Positions 33,273 to 41,696 of a stretch of DNA of 64,000 nucleotides are shown here, piece after piece. A model generated the notes under the pieces. It did not search any database. It was not told where the DNA came from and saw nothing but the letters and a program-made list of their open reading frames with translations. The position numbers and the translations under genes are program-made. Every line of letters begins with the position of its first letter. Position 1 is the stretch's first letter. The DNA is taken from assembly GCA_002421685.1 (NCBI GenBank), contig DISB01000018.1:610653-674652 (forward strand). The letters run 5' to 3'. Source of the stretch: Bacteroidetes bacterium UBA6221 (GTDB taxonomy: Bacteria > Bacteroidota > Bacteroidia > Chitinophagales > Chitinophagaceae).

Positions 33273-34292
33273 TTATGCCGGCACTTTGCCGCCTGCAAAA
33301 CTTACAGCTTTTTCTACAAGATTTTTAGAGCCTATGAATATCGGCACACGCTGGTGCAACTGTGTCGGCTGCACATCCAATATTCTTTCACTTCCTGTGG
33401 TAGACACACCACCGGCGGCTTCCATCAGGAAGGACATGGGGTTGCACTCATACTGCAGGCGCAACTTGCCATTCGGGCTTTTTTTATCTGCAGGATATAT
33501 AAAGATCCCACCCTTTATCAGCGTACGGTGCATATCGGCCACCATCGAGCCTATATAGCGGTGCGAGTATGGGCGCCCTTCTTCTTTATTATCCTCCATG
33601 CAATATTCCAGGAAGGCCTTCATGCCGTCGTCGTATTTGCAGGTATTGCCCTGGTTGATGGAGTATATTTTGCCATTCTCCGGGCACTTCATATTAGGGT
33701 GCGACAGGCAGAATTCGCCAATAGAAGGCTCCAGGGTGAAACCGTTCACCCCAAGCTTGGTGGCATATACCAGCATAGTACTGCTGCCGTATATCACGTA
33801 TCCCGCCGCCATCAGTTTATTACCCGGCTGCAGAAAGTCTTCTTCAGTGCAGGGTTTGCCCAACTCGCTCACGCGCCTGTATATAGAGAATATCGTACCT
33901 ATAGAAGCGTTCACGTCTATATTCGACGAGCCGTCCAGCGGGTCGAACAATACCACGTATTTAGAATTAACCGAATACTCGTCGTCAAAGGCAATGAAAG
34001 AATCGTTCTCTTCCGATGCCACACCGGCACAGTCGGGGCTGTTGCGCAGTACAGTTATCAGCGCCTCGTCGGCAAATACATCCAGTTTCATCTGCTCCTC
34101 GCCCTGCACATTGGTGGCGCCATGTTGCCCCAGTATATCTACCAGGCCGGCCTTCAGCACCTGCTTATTGATGATCTTGCACGCCAGGCCTATATCCCTT
34201 AATATGGATGATAACTCACCGGTTGCCTGTGGGAACTTTCTCGTTTCCTGGATAGTGAATTCATCCAGGGGCATTAATCTTTGCGGCTTCAT
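33273..34292 (-). CDS. fbp: Class I fructose-1,6-bisphosphatase
   Basis: A 339-residue gluconeogenic phosphatase converting fructose-1,6-bisphosphate to fructose-6-phosphate. The metal site is visible: Glu pair in VASEENDSF, then FDPLDGSSNIDVNASIGTIF. The substrate end has GSMVADMHRTLIKGGIFIYP and QYECNPMSFLMEAAGG. Length and motif order match class I. It is divergent from corA; on this strand TAAATTTG at 34313-34320 could be its -7 box. Confidence 0.96.
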   Translation of the reverse strand: MKPQRLMPLDEFTIQETRKFPQATGELSSILRDIGLACKIINKQVLKAGLVDILGQHGATNVQGEEQMKLDVFADEALITVLRNSPDCAGVASEENDSFIAFDDEYSVNSKYVVLFDPLDGSSNIDVNASIGTIFSIYRRVSELGKPCTEEDFLQPGNKLMAAGYVIYGSSTMLVYATKLGVNGFTLEPSIGEFCLSHPNMKCPENGKIYSINQGNTCKYDDGMKAFLEYCMEDNKEEGRPYSHRYIGSMVADMHRTLIKGGIFIYPADKKSPNGKLRLQYECNPMSFLMEAAGGVSTTGSERILDVQPTQLHQRVPIFIGSKNLVEKAVSFAGGKVPA

Positions 34293-34377
34293 ATAGATTT
34301 GAAATGTGGCTGCAAATTTAATAAACCCCGCCCGATTATCATTTATTAAATTAATCGCCCATGCGGCCCGTAAAAGG

Positions 34378-34408
34378 TTTATATTCTGCTATATAGAAGC
34401 TACCTTTG
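34378..34408 (+). promoter_or_regulatory. Promoter of corA
   Basis: TTTA at 34378-34381, 19-nt spacer, then TACCTTTG at 34401-34408. Transcription would start near 34415, 13 nt before the ATG. Confidence 0.5.
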
Positions 34409-34427
34409 CGAAGCCGGATAAACGGGT

Positions 34428-35369
34428 ATGGTACAGTATTACAAAAATATCAACCGCCAGACACAGGAGGTTCAGGGGCCGGACGGCGCCAACTGGATCA
34501 ACGTGACCCCGCCTTTCCAGGAAAATGAGATCAATAACCTCTCCGAAACCCTGAAGATACCCCGCGACCTGCTGACGGATACGCTGGATATTGAAGAGCG
34601 TGCCCGTTACGAAGAAGAGGATGGTGTAAAACTCATAATCCTGAAGACGCCCGTGGAAAATAAGTCGCTGAACGAGAGCGATGCCGATTATGTCACCATT
34701 CCCATTTCCATCATCATCACCGAGCGCAACCAGGTAGTGACGGTCAACTCTTTTGAGAACGTCGCCATCCGCCGCTTCCTCAACACATTCGCCAAGCGCC
34801 ACCCCGAGCGGCCCAATATGATGGTGCTGAAGATATTTGAGAAGGTGGTAATGGACTTTATAGAAGTGCTGAAGGAGATAAACCACCGCCGCAATATACT
34901 GGAGCAAAAGCTCTACGACTCCAACCGGAACGAAGAACTGCTGTACCTGATGCGCGTACAGAAAAGCCTGGTGTATTTTGTAACCGCGCTGCGCAGCAAC
35001 GAGCTGCTGCTGATGAAGATGGAGCGCACCAACTTCCTCAACTGCAACGAAGAAGAACGCGAACTGCTGTCCGACCTTGTGATTGAGTTCTCACAGGCCC
35101 TTGAGATGGCCAATACTTATACCAACATCCTCAGCAGTACCATGGATGCCTTCGCCAGCATCATCAACAACAATATGAACCTGGTGATGAAGCGGCTCAC
35201 GAGTATCACGATACTTATCTCGCTGCCAACGCTGATAGCCAGCTTTTATGGTATGAACGTGCCTATACCCTACCAGGAAGGTATGTACAGCTTTTACGTG
35301 CCTATTGTCCTGGCATTACTTACCTCGGTTGTGATGACCCTCTACTTCAACAAAAAACGCTGGTTCTGA
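34428..35369 (+). CDS. corA: CorA-type magnesium/divalent-cation channel
   Basis: A 313-residue CorA protein. The large cytoplasmic funnel domain (1 to about 250) is rich in charged helices (LYDSNRNEELLYLMRVQKSL). The two C-terminal transmembrane helices flank the selectivity motif GMNVP (about residue 282): ITILISLPTLIASFYGMNVP and FYVPIVLALLTSVVMTLYF. It ends in the basic tail NKKRWF. It imports Mg2+ in the pentameric family. The Nudix gene follows after 2 nt, suggesting co-transcription. Confidence 0.95.
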   Translation: MVQYYKNINRQTQEVQGPDGANWINVTPPFQENEINNLSETLKIPRDLLTDTLDIEERARYEEEDGVKLIILKTPVENKSLNESDADYVTIPISIIITERNQVVTVNSFENVAIRRFLNTFAKRHPERPNMMVLKIFEKVVMDFIEVLKEINHRRNILEQKLYDSNRNEELLYLMRVQKSLVYFVTALRSNELLLMKMERTNFLNCNEEERELLSDLVIEFSQALEMANTYTNILSSTMDAFASIINNNMNLVMKRLTSITILISLPTLIASFYGMNVPIPYQEGMYSFYVPIVLALLTSVVMTLYFNKKRWF

Positions 35370-35371
35370 TT

Positions 35372-35797
35372 ATGGCGGGCGAGGGGCGTTTCAATGTACG
35401 TGTGTACGGCATATGGGTAGAGGCGGATCGGGTGCTGGTAAATGAAGAGACCATCCGGGGTAAAAAATATATAAAATTCCCCGGCGGCGGACTGGAATAT
35501 GGCGAAGGGCTGCTCAACTGTCTGCACCGCGAGTGGAAAGAAGAGCTGGACCTGGAGATAAAAATACTGGAGCATTTCTACACTACCGATTTCTTCCAGG
35601 AGTCGGTTTTCGATAAGTCTCAGGTCATCAGCATTTATTACCTTATCAGGGCCAAGCACCCCGATCCTTACATTATCAATACCAATCCTGAAGAATATAC
35701 CCACTGGATAAAACTCGAAGACATTACCCCCGAAACCTTCACCCTGCCCATAGACAGGGTAGTAAGCAAGATGATAGTGGAAAGGTTTTTGAAGTAA
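35372..35797 (+). CDS. Nudix hydrolase
   Basis: A 141-residue Nudix protein. The Nudix box GGGLEYGEGLLNCLHREWKE followed by EL matches Gx5Ex7REUxEExGU (residues about 38-60). The N-terminus (FNVRVYGIWVEADRVLV) is the usual strand. The substrate is unknown; small Nudix proteins act on nucleoside diphosphate derivatives. It starts 2 nt after corA, which suggests a shared transcript. Confidence 0.88.
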   Translation: MAGEGRFNVRVYGIWVEADRVLVNEETIRGKKYIKFPGGGLEYGEGLLNCLHREWKEELDLEIKILEHFYTTDFFQESVFDKSQVISIYYLIRAKHPDPYIINTNPEEYTHWIKLEDITPETFTLPIDRVVSKMIVERFLK

Positions 35798-35802
35798 ACA
35801 GT

Positions 35803-35832
35803 TTTAACCGCAAAGACGCTAAGACACCAAGG
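35803..35832 (+). repeat. Dispersed TTTAACCGCA-type motif, copy 2
   Basis: TTTAACCGCAAAGACGCTAA then GACACCAAGG lies just after the Nudix stop codon. It matches the minus-strand copy at 8033-8060 in its TTTAACCGCA and AAGACGC elements. Confidence 0.45.
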
Positions 35833-35924
35833 ATTTGTGGGTTGCCCCCGGCCCTAAAGGGAGATGTTATCTTTTCCTGTCTGTTTTGATTATTATTATT
35901 GAATACGCCCTTGTGTATCTTAGC

Positions 35925-36003
35925 CCCGCCACGGCGGGTTCCCGCGGTTAAATTCACTTACGCCTCACGCCTTACGACTTATGCCTTACTACTTACGACT
36001 TCA
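35925..36003. repeat. Palindrome and degenerate TTACGACTT-like repeat array
   Basis: CCCGCC-AC-GGCGGG (35925-35938) is followed by GCGGTTAAATTCAC and a run of about five imperfect 9-11 bp units (CTTACGCCTCACGCCTTACG, then ACTTATGCCTTACTACTTAC). The array reaches into the last codons of recR. Confidence 0.55.
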
Positions 36004-36616
36004 AACTCACATAATTCTCTATCGGTAGCCGCTTGGCTATGCTGCGTGCCAGCGTCATTTCGTCGGCATACTCCAGTTCGCCGCCAAAGGCTATACCCCG
36101 CGCTATGGTGGTAATCTGTACCGGCAGGCCCTTCATTTGTTTGGCTATATAATATACGGTAGTATCCCCCTCTATCGTAGGACTTAACGCCATGATGAGC
36201 TCTTCCACGCCGTTCTTTTCCACCCTGTTGCGCAGGGTAGCGATGTTCAGTTGCTCGGGGCCTATACCATCCAGCGGCGACAATATGCCCCCCAGCAGGT
36301 GGTACAGCCCGTTGTATTGTTGCGTGCTTTCTATAGCTATCACATCACGGATGTTCTCTACCACGCATACCTGTGCATGGTTGCGGCCCCGGTTGGCGCA
36401 TATCTCGCATACATCGCTGTCGGCCACGTTGTGGCAGCTCTGGCAGAACCGTATCTCATGCCGCATCTTCGATATAGCGCCTGTAAAAGCATCCACCTCG
36501 GCGGTATCCTTCTTTAGCAGTTGCAAAACCATGCGCAGGGCGGTCTTTTTACCTATCCCCGGCAGTTTGGCAAACTCGTTCACCGCCTCCTCTATCAACC
36601 TCGACGAAAAAATCAT
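35993..36616 (-). CDS. recR: Recombination mediator RecR
   Basis: A 207-residue recombinational repair protein, which loads RecA with RecO/RecF partners. Visible: HhH motif LPGIGKKTALRMVLQLL, C4 zinc finger CQSCHNVADSDVCEIC, Toprim-like VCVVENIRDVIAIE, and the ATP-like Walker-B-style C-terminus GGELEYADEMTLARSI. The ATG at 36616 (MIFSSRLIEEAVNE) is chosen over the upstream frame. Its final codons (KS, stop) lie in the degenerate repeat array. Confidence 0.94.
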   Translation of the reverse strand: MIFSSRLIEEAVNEFAKLPGIGKKTALRMVLQLLKKDTAEVDAFTGAISKMRHEIRFCQSCHNVADSDVCEICANRGRNHAQVCVVENIRDVIAIESTQQYNGLYHLLGGILSPLDGIGPEQLNIATLRNRVEKNGVEELIMALSPTIEGDTTVYYIAKQMKGLPVQITTIARGIAFGGELEYADEMTLARSIAKRLPIENYVSLKS

Positions 36617-36726
36617 AGTGCAAATTAAGAAAAATGACTTTCCTTTAACTATCATGGCAGGCCAGAAGACTTGCTATCATACATTTTAGCACGATATTTG
36701 CCTTATCAACAGAAAAACGAAAAGAA

Positions 36727-36960
36727 ATGAATAGAATACAACTCACCCTGGGTGCACTATTAATTGGTGCTATGTCTTTATCCGGCTGCGCATCTACTAT
36801 CGAAGTAGCGGATGAAAATAATACTGCTTCTGCGCCACATATACAAGGTACTACTACTAACATGTCTGCTCAGCCTGCTCAGTCTGCGACAGAGGCGACT
36901 ACAGGGAAAGAGGTGAATACAGGTACGTTCAGTAATGCAAAATCTGCTTCTCCCAATTGA
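36727..36960 (+). CDS. Small lipoprotein of unknown function
   Basis: A 77-residue lipoprotein: signal MNRIQLTLGALLIGAMSLSG, lipobox LSGC, then a short Ser/Thr/Ala-rich mature part (about 55 residues) without folded-domain features. It may be a surface-exposed or outer-membrane tether. A GATATTTG box lies about 35 nt upstream. A perfect bidirectional terminator follows. Confidence 0.7.
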   Translation: MNRIQLTLGALLIGAMSLSGCASTIEVADENNTASAPHIQGTTTNMSAQPAQSATEATTGKEVNTGTFSNAKSASPN

Positions 36961-36971
36961 TGCTGATAAGA

Positions 36972-37019
36972 ACTAAAAACGACAAAGGGCTGAAATCTCA
37001 GCCCTTTGTCGTTTTTAGT
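36972..37019. terminator. Bidirectional terminator, 22-bp perfect stem
   Basis: The two arms (36972-36993 and 36998-37019) are perfectly complementary around AATC, with GACAAAGGGCTGA at the top of the stem. A and T runs on both sides serve the lipoprotein gene (+) and the T9SS cargo gene (-). Confidence 0.9.
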
Positions 37020-37032
37020 ATTCCTAAGTTAA

Positions 37033-37758
37033 CTATTTCACTACTGTAAACCTGCTTACTGCCTTAGTGCCATTAACATCCAGTTCGGCGATATAGATAC
37101 CTGCCGTGAAACCGGAAATGTCTAGGTTCACCTGTTTATTGCCGGCGCTGTTATTTTCAATTTTCTGTTGATACACAGTCTGCCCTACCAGGCTTCGTAT
37201 TTTTATGGTAGTTTCATCTGCATTATTGCGCAGGCTATAGTTGATAGTAATGTTGTTTGCTGCGGGGTTCGGATACAGCTTCAGAGAGTTCTCAGCAACT
37301 ATTGCCTGTACAGAGGAGGGATCCTGGACGAAAGGTATGGTTTTACATATTCTGTTGTCGGTCGGGTCGCTGTCGGTCATCAAACTGCCGCTTCTGTAAG
37401 CTGCGATAGTATCACACCATGTAAATGGGTTTTGCGCTGGTGCACCGGTCCAATGTACTGTATCGGTCCATTGGGCTGAATCGCCAACAGGTATCCCATT
37501 AGCCGGCAATGTCAATTTTATCCTGTTGAAGCCTCCAGAACTGTAAGCCCTTGCCAAAACAAGGGTATCTGTTGATTGTACTAGTGCAACAGGTCCATCG
37601 TTGATAAATCTCCAACGTATAATATGAGACAATTGGCCATTGTAAAACATAGTATCGGATATGATAGCATGTTTTAGTCTAATGTCTGTTTGGGCACTAA
37701 CGGTAGACGTCGCCGCAATGGATGCGATAAATGCAATAAGTAAGTAAATACGCTTCAT
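37033..37758 (-). CDS. Secreted protein with T9SS sorting domain
   Basis: A 241-residue protein with signal peptide (IYLLIAFIASIAATSTVSAQ). A short mature part of about 130 residues with two cysteines (WCDTIAAYRSG, NRICKTIPF) is followed by a type A T9SS domain (KLYPNPAANNITINYSLRN, then GQTVYQQKIENN, FTAGIYIAELDV, SRFTVVK). No enzymatic motif is recognised. It is convergent with the small lipoprotein gene through a shared terminator. Confidence 0.8.
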   Translation of the reverse strand: MKRIYLLIAFIASIAATSTVSAQTDIRLKHAIISDTMFYNGQLSHIIRWRFINDGPVALVQSTDTLVLARAYSSGGFNRIKLTLPANGIPVGDSAQWTDTVHWTGAPAQNPFTWCDTIAAYRSGSLMTDSDPTDNRICKTIPFVQDPSSVQAIVAENSLKLYPNPAANNITINYSLRNNADETTIKIRSLVGQTVYQQKIENNSAGNKQVNLDISGFTAGIYIAELDVNGTKAVSRFTVVK

Positions 37759-37902
37759 ATTTATGTTTTTAGAGTTAAGCCATAAAGATAGGTAATTCGG
37801 TTTGAAAAGTTAACCCTCTTTTAAGGAATATTAAGCGGCTCCAGCAAGAAAGATACATTTATTAGTCGCCAATTAAGAAAATGACAGTTAAATTTCATTA
37901 GG

Positions 37903-37965
37903 ATGACAAAAGCAATCGCAAAAACACCCTCCGGTTATTCCCAGTTCAGGTTTATAAAAGAGTAA
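37903..37965 (+). CDS. Candidate small ORF of 20 codons before an orphan terminator
   Basis: ATG to TAA encodes MTKAIAKTPSGYSQFRFIKE. It ends 19 nt before a strong hairpin terminator, and no other plus-strand gene precedes that terminator. Coding status is unproven; a non-coding small RNA is an equal possibility. Confidence 0.2.
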   Translation: MTKAIAKTPSGYSQFRFIKE

Positions 37966-37984
37966 TAAGCTGAGATACAGGATA

Positions 37985-38016
37985 AAATTAAGCCGCTGTA
38001 ATCAGCGGCTTAATTT
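37985..38016 (+). terminator. Orphan terminator
   Basis: Perfect 13-bp stem AAATTAAGCCGCT/AGCGGCTTAATTT with loop GTAATC. No conventional plus-strand gene lies upstream (nearest is the lipoprotein at 36727, already terminated). Confidence 0.7.
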
Positions 38017-38045
38017 GTTATTTACATCTAAAATTTGTATCTTTG
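38014..38045 (+). promoter_or_regulatory. Consensus promoter of the leader-like locus
   Basis: TTTG at 38014-38017, 20-nt spacer, TATCTTTG at 38038-38045. This is the best promoter match in the window. A predicted start near 38052 precedes the His-rich ORF at 38062. Confidence 0.6.
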
Positions 38046-38061
38046 TTGTGTATATAAAATA

Positions 38062-38320
38062 ATGAACAAGCACTATACCATGTCCCTGCACTACAACCAA
38101 CACCAATCACTGTTCGTCAGCCACAACCTCCACGGTTTTTGTTTCCGAAAAATTATTTTCAAAATCAGGAAACAAAATGGAAACAAAAACGATATAAATA
38201 TTTGCCACACAAATTCATATGAATATGAAATTACTATTATTAGTTATGAAAAATGTTTCCGGGAAGGCTGTTTGGAAACAAGTTATCAAGACCCCCTCCC
38301 GCGCATGACTCGGGGTTTTT
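38062..38320 (+). other. Candidate leader peptide and alternative hairpins
   Basis: The frame opens MNKHYTMSLHYNQHQSLFVS then HNLHGFCFRK, with five histidines in 30 residues, followed by segments that can pair in several ways. GTTTCC (38141-38146 and 38255-38260) is complementary to GGAAAC at 38168, 38179 and 38274. A final CCCC/GGGG hairpin with T-run (38291-38320) ends the unit. This is the layout of an attenuator, but no biosynthetic gene follows: the next gene is an unknown lipoprotein. Confidence 0.4.
38291..38320 (+). terminator. Terminator at the end of the leader-like locus
   Basis: ACCCC(38291-38295)/GGGGT (38312-38316) with a 16-nt loop, followed by TTTTG. Confidence 0.55.
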
Positions 38321-38440
38321 GTCAAATAAATATCAAATTATCACATTGTCAGATTATCACATCATTTTTAATTACCGTATCATCAAATTATCACGTTATC
38401 TTTGTTCGCTTTTAAAAGATAGATTTTTAACCGTATCGTA

Positions 38441-39547
38441 ATGAGATTATTAGTCACCGCTATTGCTTGTTTTATCGTACTGGGCCTGCATAGCTGCTCC
38501 GAAGACTTTACCGTGGCCTCGCCCTACAAGCAGGTAACCGTTGTAGCCGGCATACTGGATATGAAGGACACCGCACACTACATCCGCATACAGAAAGGCT
38601 TTATGGACGAGCACAAAAGTGCTATCAATATGTCCAAAGAGCCGGACAGCAGCTTCTACCGCGACCTGGAGGTGAAACTGTACGAATACGATACAGACCA
38701 GCTAAGGCTGCGGGACAGCGTAATATTATTCAGGGTAGATGCGAATATGGAAGGCTACCAGAAGAATAACCCCATCGACGACCAGCAGTTTTTCACCAGC
38801 CCCAACTATGCATACAAATTCACCAATAGCAGTTGGGAAAATAGTCCCCATGCATTGAACCCCCGGCAATGGTACAGGCTTATTATCCACAACAAACAAA
38901 CAGGTCGTACCGACTCGTCCGACTTTGTGGGAATCGTCAATTCCGATTCTAACAAGGCTTCCGATGGCTTCTATGTGTTTGAGTTCCAGCAGCTCAATTA
39001 TAATGTAGATTTCTCTAAGACTGCCGGAAACTCCCTGTACAGGTTATCGCCCTACCAGCCCCGCCACGGCCGTATGATGGAAGGCTACCTGCGCTTCCAC
39101 TACGTGGAAAGAAATGTGGTGACCGGCGCAACCGTAAGGAAACAAGTGGACTATGCTTTTGACAATGATCTTAGTGCCAATTCGGTAGGCAGCCGTGTAG
39201 AGCTCCAGACACTCAACGCTAATATATACGGGTTCCTGAACTCAGCTATGGGCCCTGCTCCCGATAACGTAGAGCGCCTGATGGACAGTTGTGACATATT
39301 TGTATATGCCGCCAGTCCCGAAATATATTATTATACCGTCATCAACCAGGGGCAGACCGGGGGCATTACCAGCGATAATATCCAGCCCAATTATACCAAC
39401 TTCACGGGTACTGATGTGATAGGCGTATTGGGTTCCCGTGGTATGAGGTCTTATTACGGTGCGCCTATTTCAAAGCTCACATTGGATTCCCTCAGGGAAA
39501 GTTCAATCACAGCCGCATTGCGCATCACAGGCCCATCGCCCGATTGA
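38441..39547 (+). CDS. Lipoprotein of unknown function (DUF4249-like style)
   Basis: A 368-residue lipoprotein: signal MRLLVTAIACFIVLGLHS with lipobox Cys19 followed by SEDF. The mature part is mixed beta (VTVVAGILDMKDTAHYIRIQ, WYRLIIHNKQTGRTDSSDFV) and ends SITAALRITGPSPD. The opening resembles DUF4249-type Bacteroidota outer-membrane lipoproteins, but I cannot confirm it. It is downstream of the leader-like locus by about 120 nt; co-transcription past the terminator at 38291-38320 is possible but unproven. Confidence 0.7.
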   Translation: MRLLVTAIACFIVLGLHSCSEDFTVASPYKQVTVVAGILDMKDTAHYIRIQKGFMDEHKSAINMSKEPDSSFYRDLEVKLYEYDTDQLRLRDSVILFRVDANMEGYQKNNPIDDQQFFTSPNYAYKFTNSSWENSPHALNPRQWYRLIIHNKQTGRTDSSDFVGIVNSDSNKASDGFYVFEFQQLNYNVDFSKTAGNSLYRLSPYQPRHGRMMEGYLRFHYVERNVVTGATVRKQVDYAFDNDLSANSVGSRVELQTLNANIYGFLNSAMGPAPDNVERLMDSCDIFVYAASPEIYYYTVINQGQTGGITSDNIQPNYTNFTGTDVIGVLGSRGMRSYYGAPISKLTLDSLRESSITAALRITGPSPD

Positions 39548-39573
39548 CAATATTACAGATGATTTTTATTCAT

Positions 39574-39608
39574 AATGCCTTTCTGCACCAGCAAGAAGGC
39601 ATTTTTAT
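39574..39608 (+). terminator. Terminator of the lipoprotein gene
   Basis: AATGCCTT/AAGGCATT with TTTTTATTT after it, 27 nt past the stop codon. Confidence 0.75.
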
Positions 39609-39722
39609 TTCAGTTTGGCAGTATGGCTGACATTATTGCCGAATCAGTGCGAATGGCATATCTATTGACATAAGACAGTAGGCATTAAAGCTGAATTACT
39701 AATTACTATTAAGAACAATACT

Positions 39723-41633
39723 ATGGGAAAAATTATTGGAATAGACCTGGGAACAACCAACTCTTGTGTGGCCGTAATGGAAGGAAATGAGCCGGTAGTG
39801 ATAGCGAACGACGAAGGCCGTCGCACCACACCGTCGGTGGTGGCATTTCTTAAAAACGGTGAGCGGAAAGTGGGCGACCCGGCAAAACGCCAGGCCATCA
39901 CCAACCCGCAAAACACGATTATGTCCATCAAGCGTTTCATGGGCCGCAGGTTCGACGAAATAGGCAGCGAGATGGAGCACGCCGCTTACAAAGTGGTAAA
40001 AGGCGACAACAATACGCCTCGCGTAGATATTGACGGGCGTTTATATACACCGCAGGAGATATCGGCAATGATCCTTCAGAAGATGAAGAAGACAGCCGAG
40101 GAATTCCTGGGGCAGGATGTGACGGAAGCGGTAGTTACCGTGCCGGCATACTTCAACGATGCGCAACGTCAGGCTACCAAAGAGGCGGGCGAAATAGCCG
40201 GGTTGACCATCCGCCGTATCATCAACGAGCCTACTGCCGCAGCACTGGCATACGGCATGGATAAGCAGCATAAAGACAGCAAGATAGTGGTGTTCGACCT
40301 GGGTGGCGGTACGTTTGACGTATCTGTACTGGAGTTGGGCGATGGCATATTCGAGGTAAAATCGACCAATGGTGACACCCACCTGGGCGGTGACGACTTT
40401 GATAAAGTGGTGATGGACTGGCTGGCAGACGAGTTTAAGAAAGACGAAGCTGTTGACCTGCGCAAAGACCCGATGGCATGGCAGCGCCTGAAAGAAGCAT
40501 CTGAAAAGGCTAAAATTGAACTGTCTTCTTCGCAGGAGACAGAGATAAACCTGCCATATATCACGGCGGTAGATGGTGTGCCTAAACACCTGGTGCGCAA
40601 GCTGAGCCGTTCAAAGTTTGAAGCGCTGGCTGACAGCCTGATACAACGCACCCTGGAGCCTTGCCAGAAGGCGTTGAAAGATGCGGGCATGACTGCGTCT
40701 GATATTGACGAAGTGATATTGGTAGGTGGTTCTACCCGTATCCCCAAGATACAGGAAGTGGTAGAAAAGTTCTTTGGCAAAAAGCCCAACAAGAGCGTTA
40801 ACCCCGACGAGGTAGTGGCCATAGGCGCAGCTATACAGGGCGGCGTATTGACCGGTGATGTAAAAGATGTGCTCCTGCTGGACGTTACACCTTTGTCGCT
40901 GGGTATCGAGACTATGGGTGGCGTGATGACCAAACTGATAGAGGCCAACACTACCATACCTACCAAGAAGAGCGAAACATTCTCTACCGCTGCAGACAAC
41001 CAGCCGAGTGTTGAGATAAATGTTCTGCAGGGTGAGCGCCCGATGGCAAAAGACAACAAAAACCTGGGCCGTTTCATACTGGATGGTATCCCACCGGCAC
41101 CGCGCGGCGTACCTCAAATTGAGGTGACCTTTGACATTGATGCCAATGGTATACTGAACGTAAGCGCCAAAGATAAAGGCACTGGCAAACAGCAGAATAT
41201 ACGCATCGAGGCCGGTAGCGGACTGAGCAAGGACGAGATAGAAAAAATGAAGAACGAGGCCAAGGCCAACGAAGAAGCGGATAAGAAAGTGCGTGAGCGT
41301 GTAGAGAAGCTGAACATGGCTGATGGCCTGGTGTTCAACTCGGAGAAGCAGTTGAAGGAATACGGTGATAAACTTCCCGCAGATGAGAAGAAGAAGATTG
41401 AAGACGCCGTAACTAAGCTGAAAGAAGCTCATAAAGCCGAGGATATGGATACGATAGATAAGGCAATGGAAGACCTGAACAACGCATGGCAGGCGGCCAG
41501 CCAACACCTGTACAATGCCCAGCAAGGCGCCGGCGACGGTCAGCCCGGCGCACAGGCGCAGCAGGAAGGCGGCGCCGGCAATGCCAACGATGTGTCTGAC
41601 GTGGAATTTGAAGAAGTGAAAGAAGATAAATAA
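39723..41633 (+). CDS. dnaK: Hsp70 chaperone DnaK
   Basis: A 636-residue Hsp70. The ATPase domain starts MGKIIGIDLGTTNSCVAVME and includes VFDLGGGTFDVSVLELGDG and EVILVGGSTRIPKIQ. The substrate domain follows with DVTPLSLGIETMGGVMTKLI and QGERPMAKDNKNLGRF. A C-terminal lid ends in a Gly/Gln-rich linker and the acidic DVEFEEVKEDK. It folds and protects proteins with DnaJ and GrpE, encoded 16 kb away at 57.6-59.4 kb. No CIRCE element is seen upstream. Confidence 0.98.
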   Translation: MGKIIGIDLGTTNSCVAVMEGNEPVVIANDEGRRTTPSVVAFLKNGERKVGDPAKRQAITNPQNTIMSIKRFMGRRFDEIGSEMEHAAYKVVKGDNNTPRVDIDGRLYTPQEISAMILQKMKKTAEEFLGQDVTEAVVTVPAYFNDAQRQATKEAGEIAGLTIRRIINEPTAAALAYGMDKQHKDSKIVVFDLGGGTFDVSVLELGDGIFEVKSTNGDTHLGGDDFDKVVMDWLADEFKKDEAVDLRKDPMAWQRLKEASEKAKIELSSSQETEINLPYITAVDGVPKHLVRKLSRSKFEALADSLIQRTLEPCQKALKDAGMTASDIDEVILVGGSTRIPKIQEVVEKFFGKKPNKSVNPDEVVAIGAAIQGGVLTGDVKDVLLLDVTPLSLGIETMGGVMTKLIEANTTIPTKKSETFSTAADNQPSVEINVLQGERPMAKDNKNLGRFILDGIPPAPRGVPQIEVTFDIDANGILNVSAKDKGTGKQQNIRIEAGSGLSKDEIEKMKNEAKANEEADKKVRERVEKLNMADGLVFNSEKQLKEYGDKLPADEKKKIEDAVTKLKEAHKAEDMDTIDKAMEDLNNAWQAASQHLYNAQQGAGDGQPGAQAQQEGGAGNANDVSDVEFEEVKEDK

Positions 41634-41655
41634 GAACTCCGGTAATAGGTTATGT

Positions 41656-41690
41656 AAAATCCCCTGCGGCAAACCGTGGGGGATTTTGTT
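41656..41690 (+). terminator. Terminator of dnaK
   Basis: AAAATCCCC/GGGGATTTT with inner CGG/CCG pairing. A T-run follows on the plus strand. It also lies against the stop of the convergent permease gene. Confidence 0.8.
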
Positions 41691-41696
41691 TCAGTC

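Larger units (their letters stand above)
37759..38440. other. Leader-like locus without a cognate gene
   Basis: The 682-bp gap contains a 20-codon ORF (37903-37965), a strong terminator (37985-38016), a consensus promoter directly after it, a His-rich short ORF from 38062, several GTTTCC/GGAAAC complementary segments, a second terminator (38291-38320), and an AT-rich CACATTATC-like repeat (38325-38400). The only long frame (from 38062 to 38415) does not look like a folded protein. Confidence 0.7.

Noticed and set aside
38035..38415. 126-codon plus-strand frame in the leader-like locus
   Set aside because: Composition after codon 30 is not protein-like and the frame crosses alternative hairpins and a terminator.
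39548..39722. CIRCE element upstream of dnaK
   Set aside because: No TTAGCACTC-N9-GAGTGCTAA inverted repeat is visible.
40169..41672. Minus-strand frames of 302 and 353 codons across dnaK
   Set aside because: Antisense shadows of dnaK; no family pattern.
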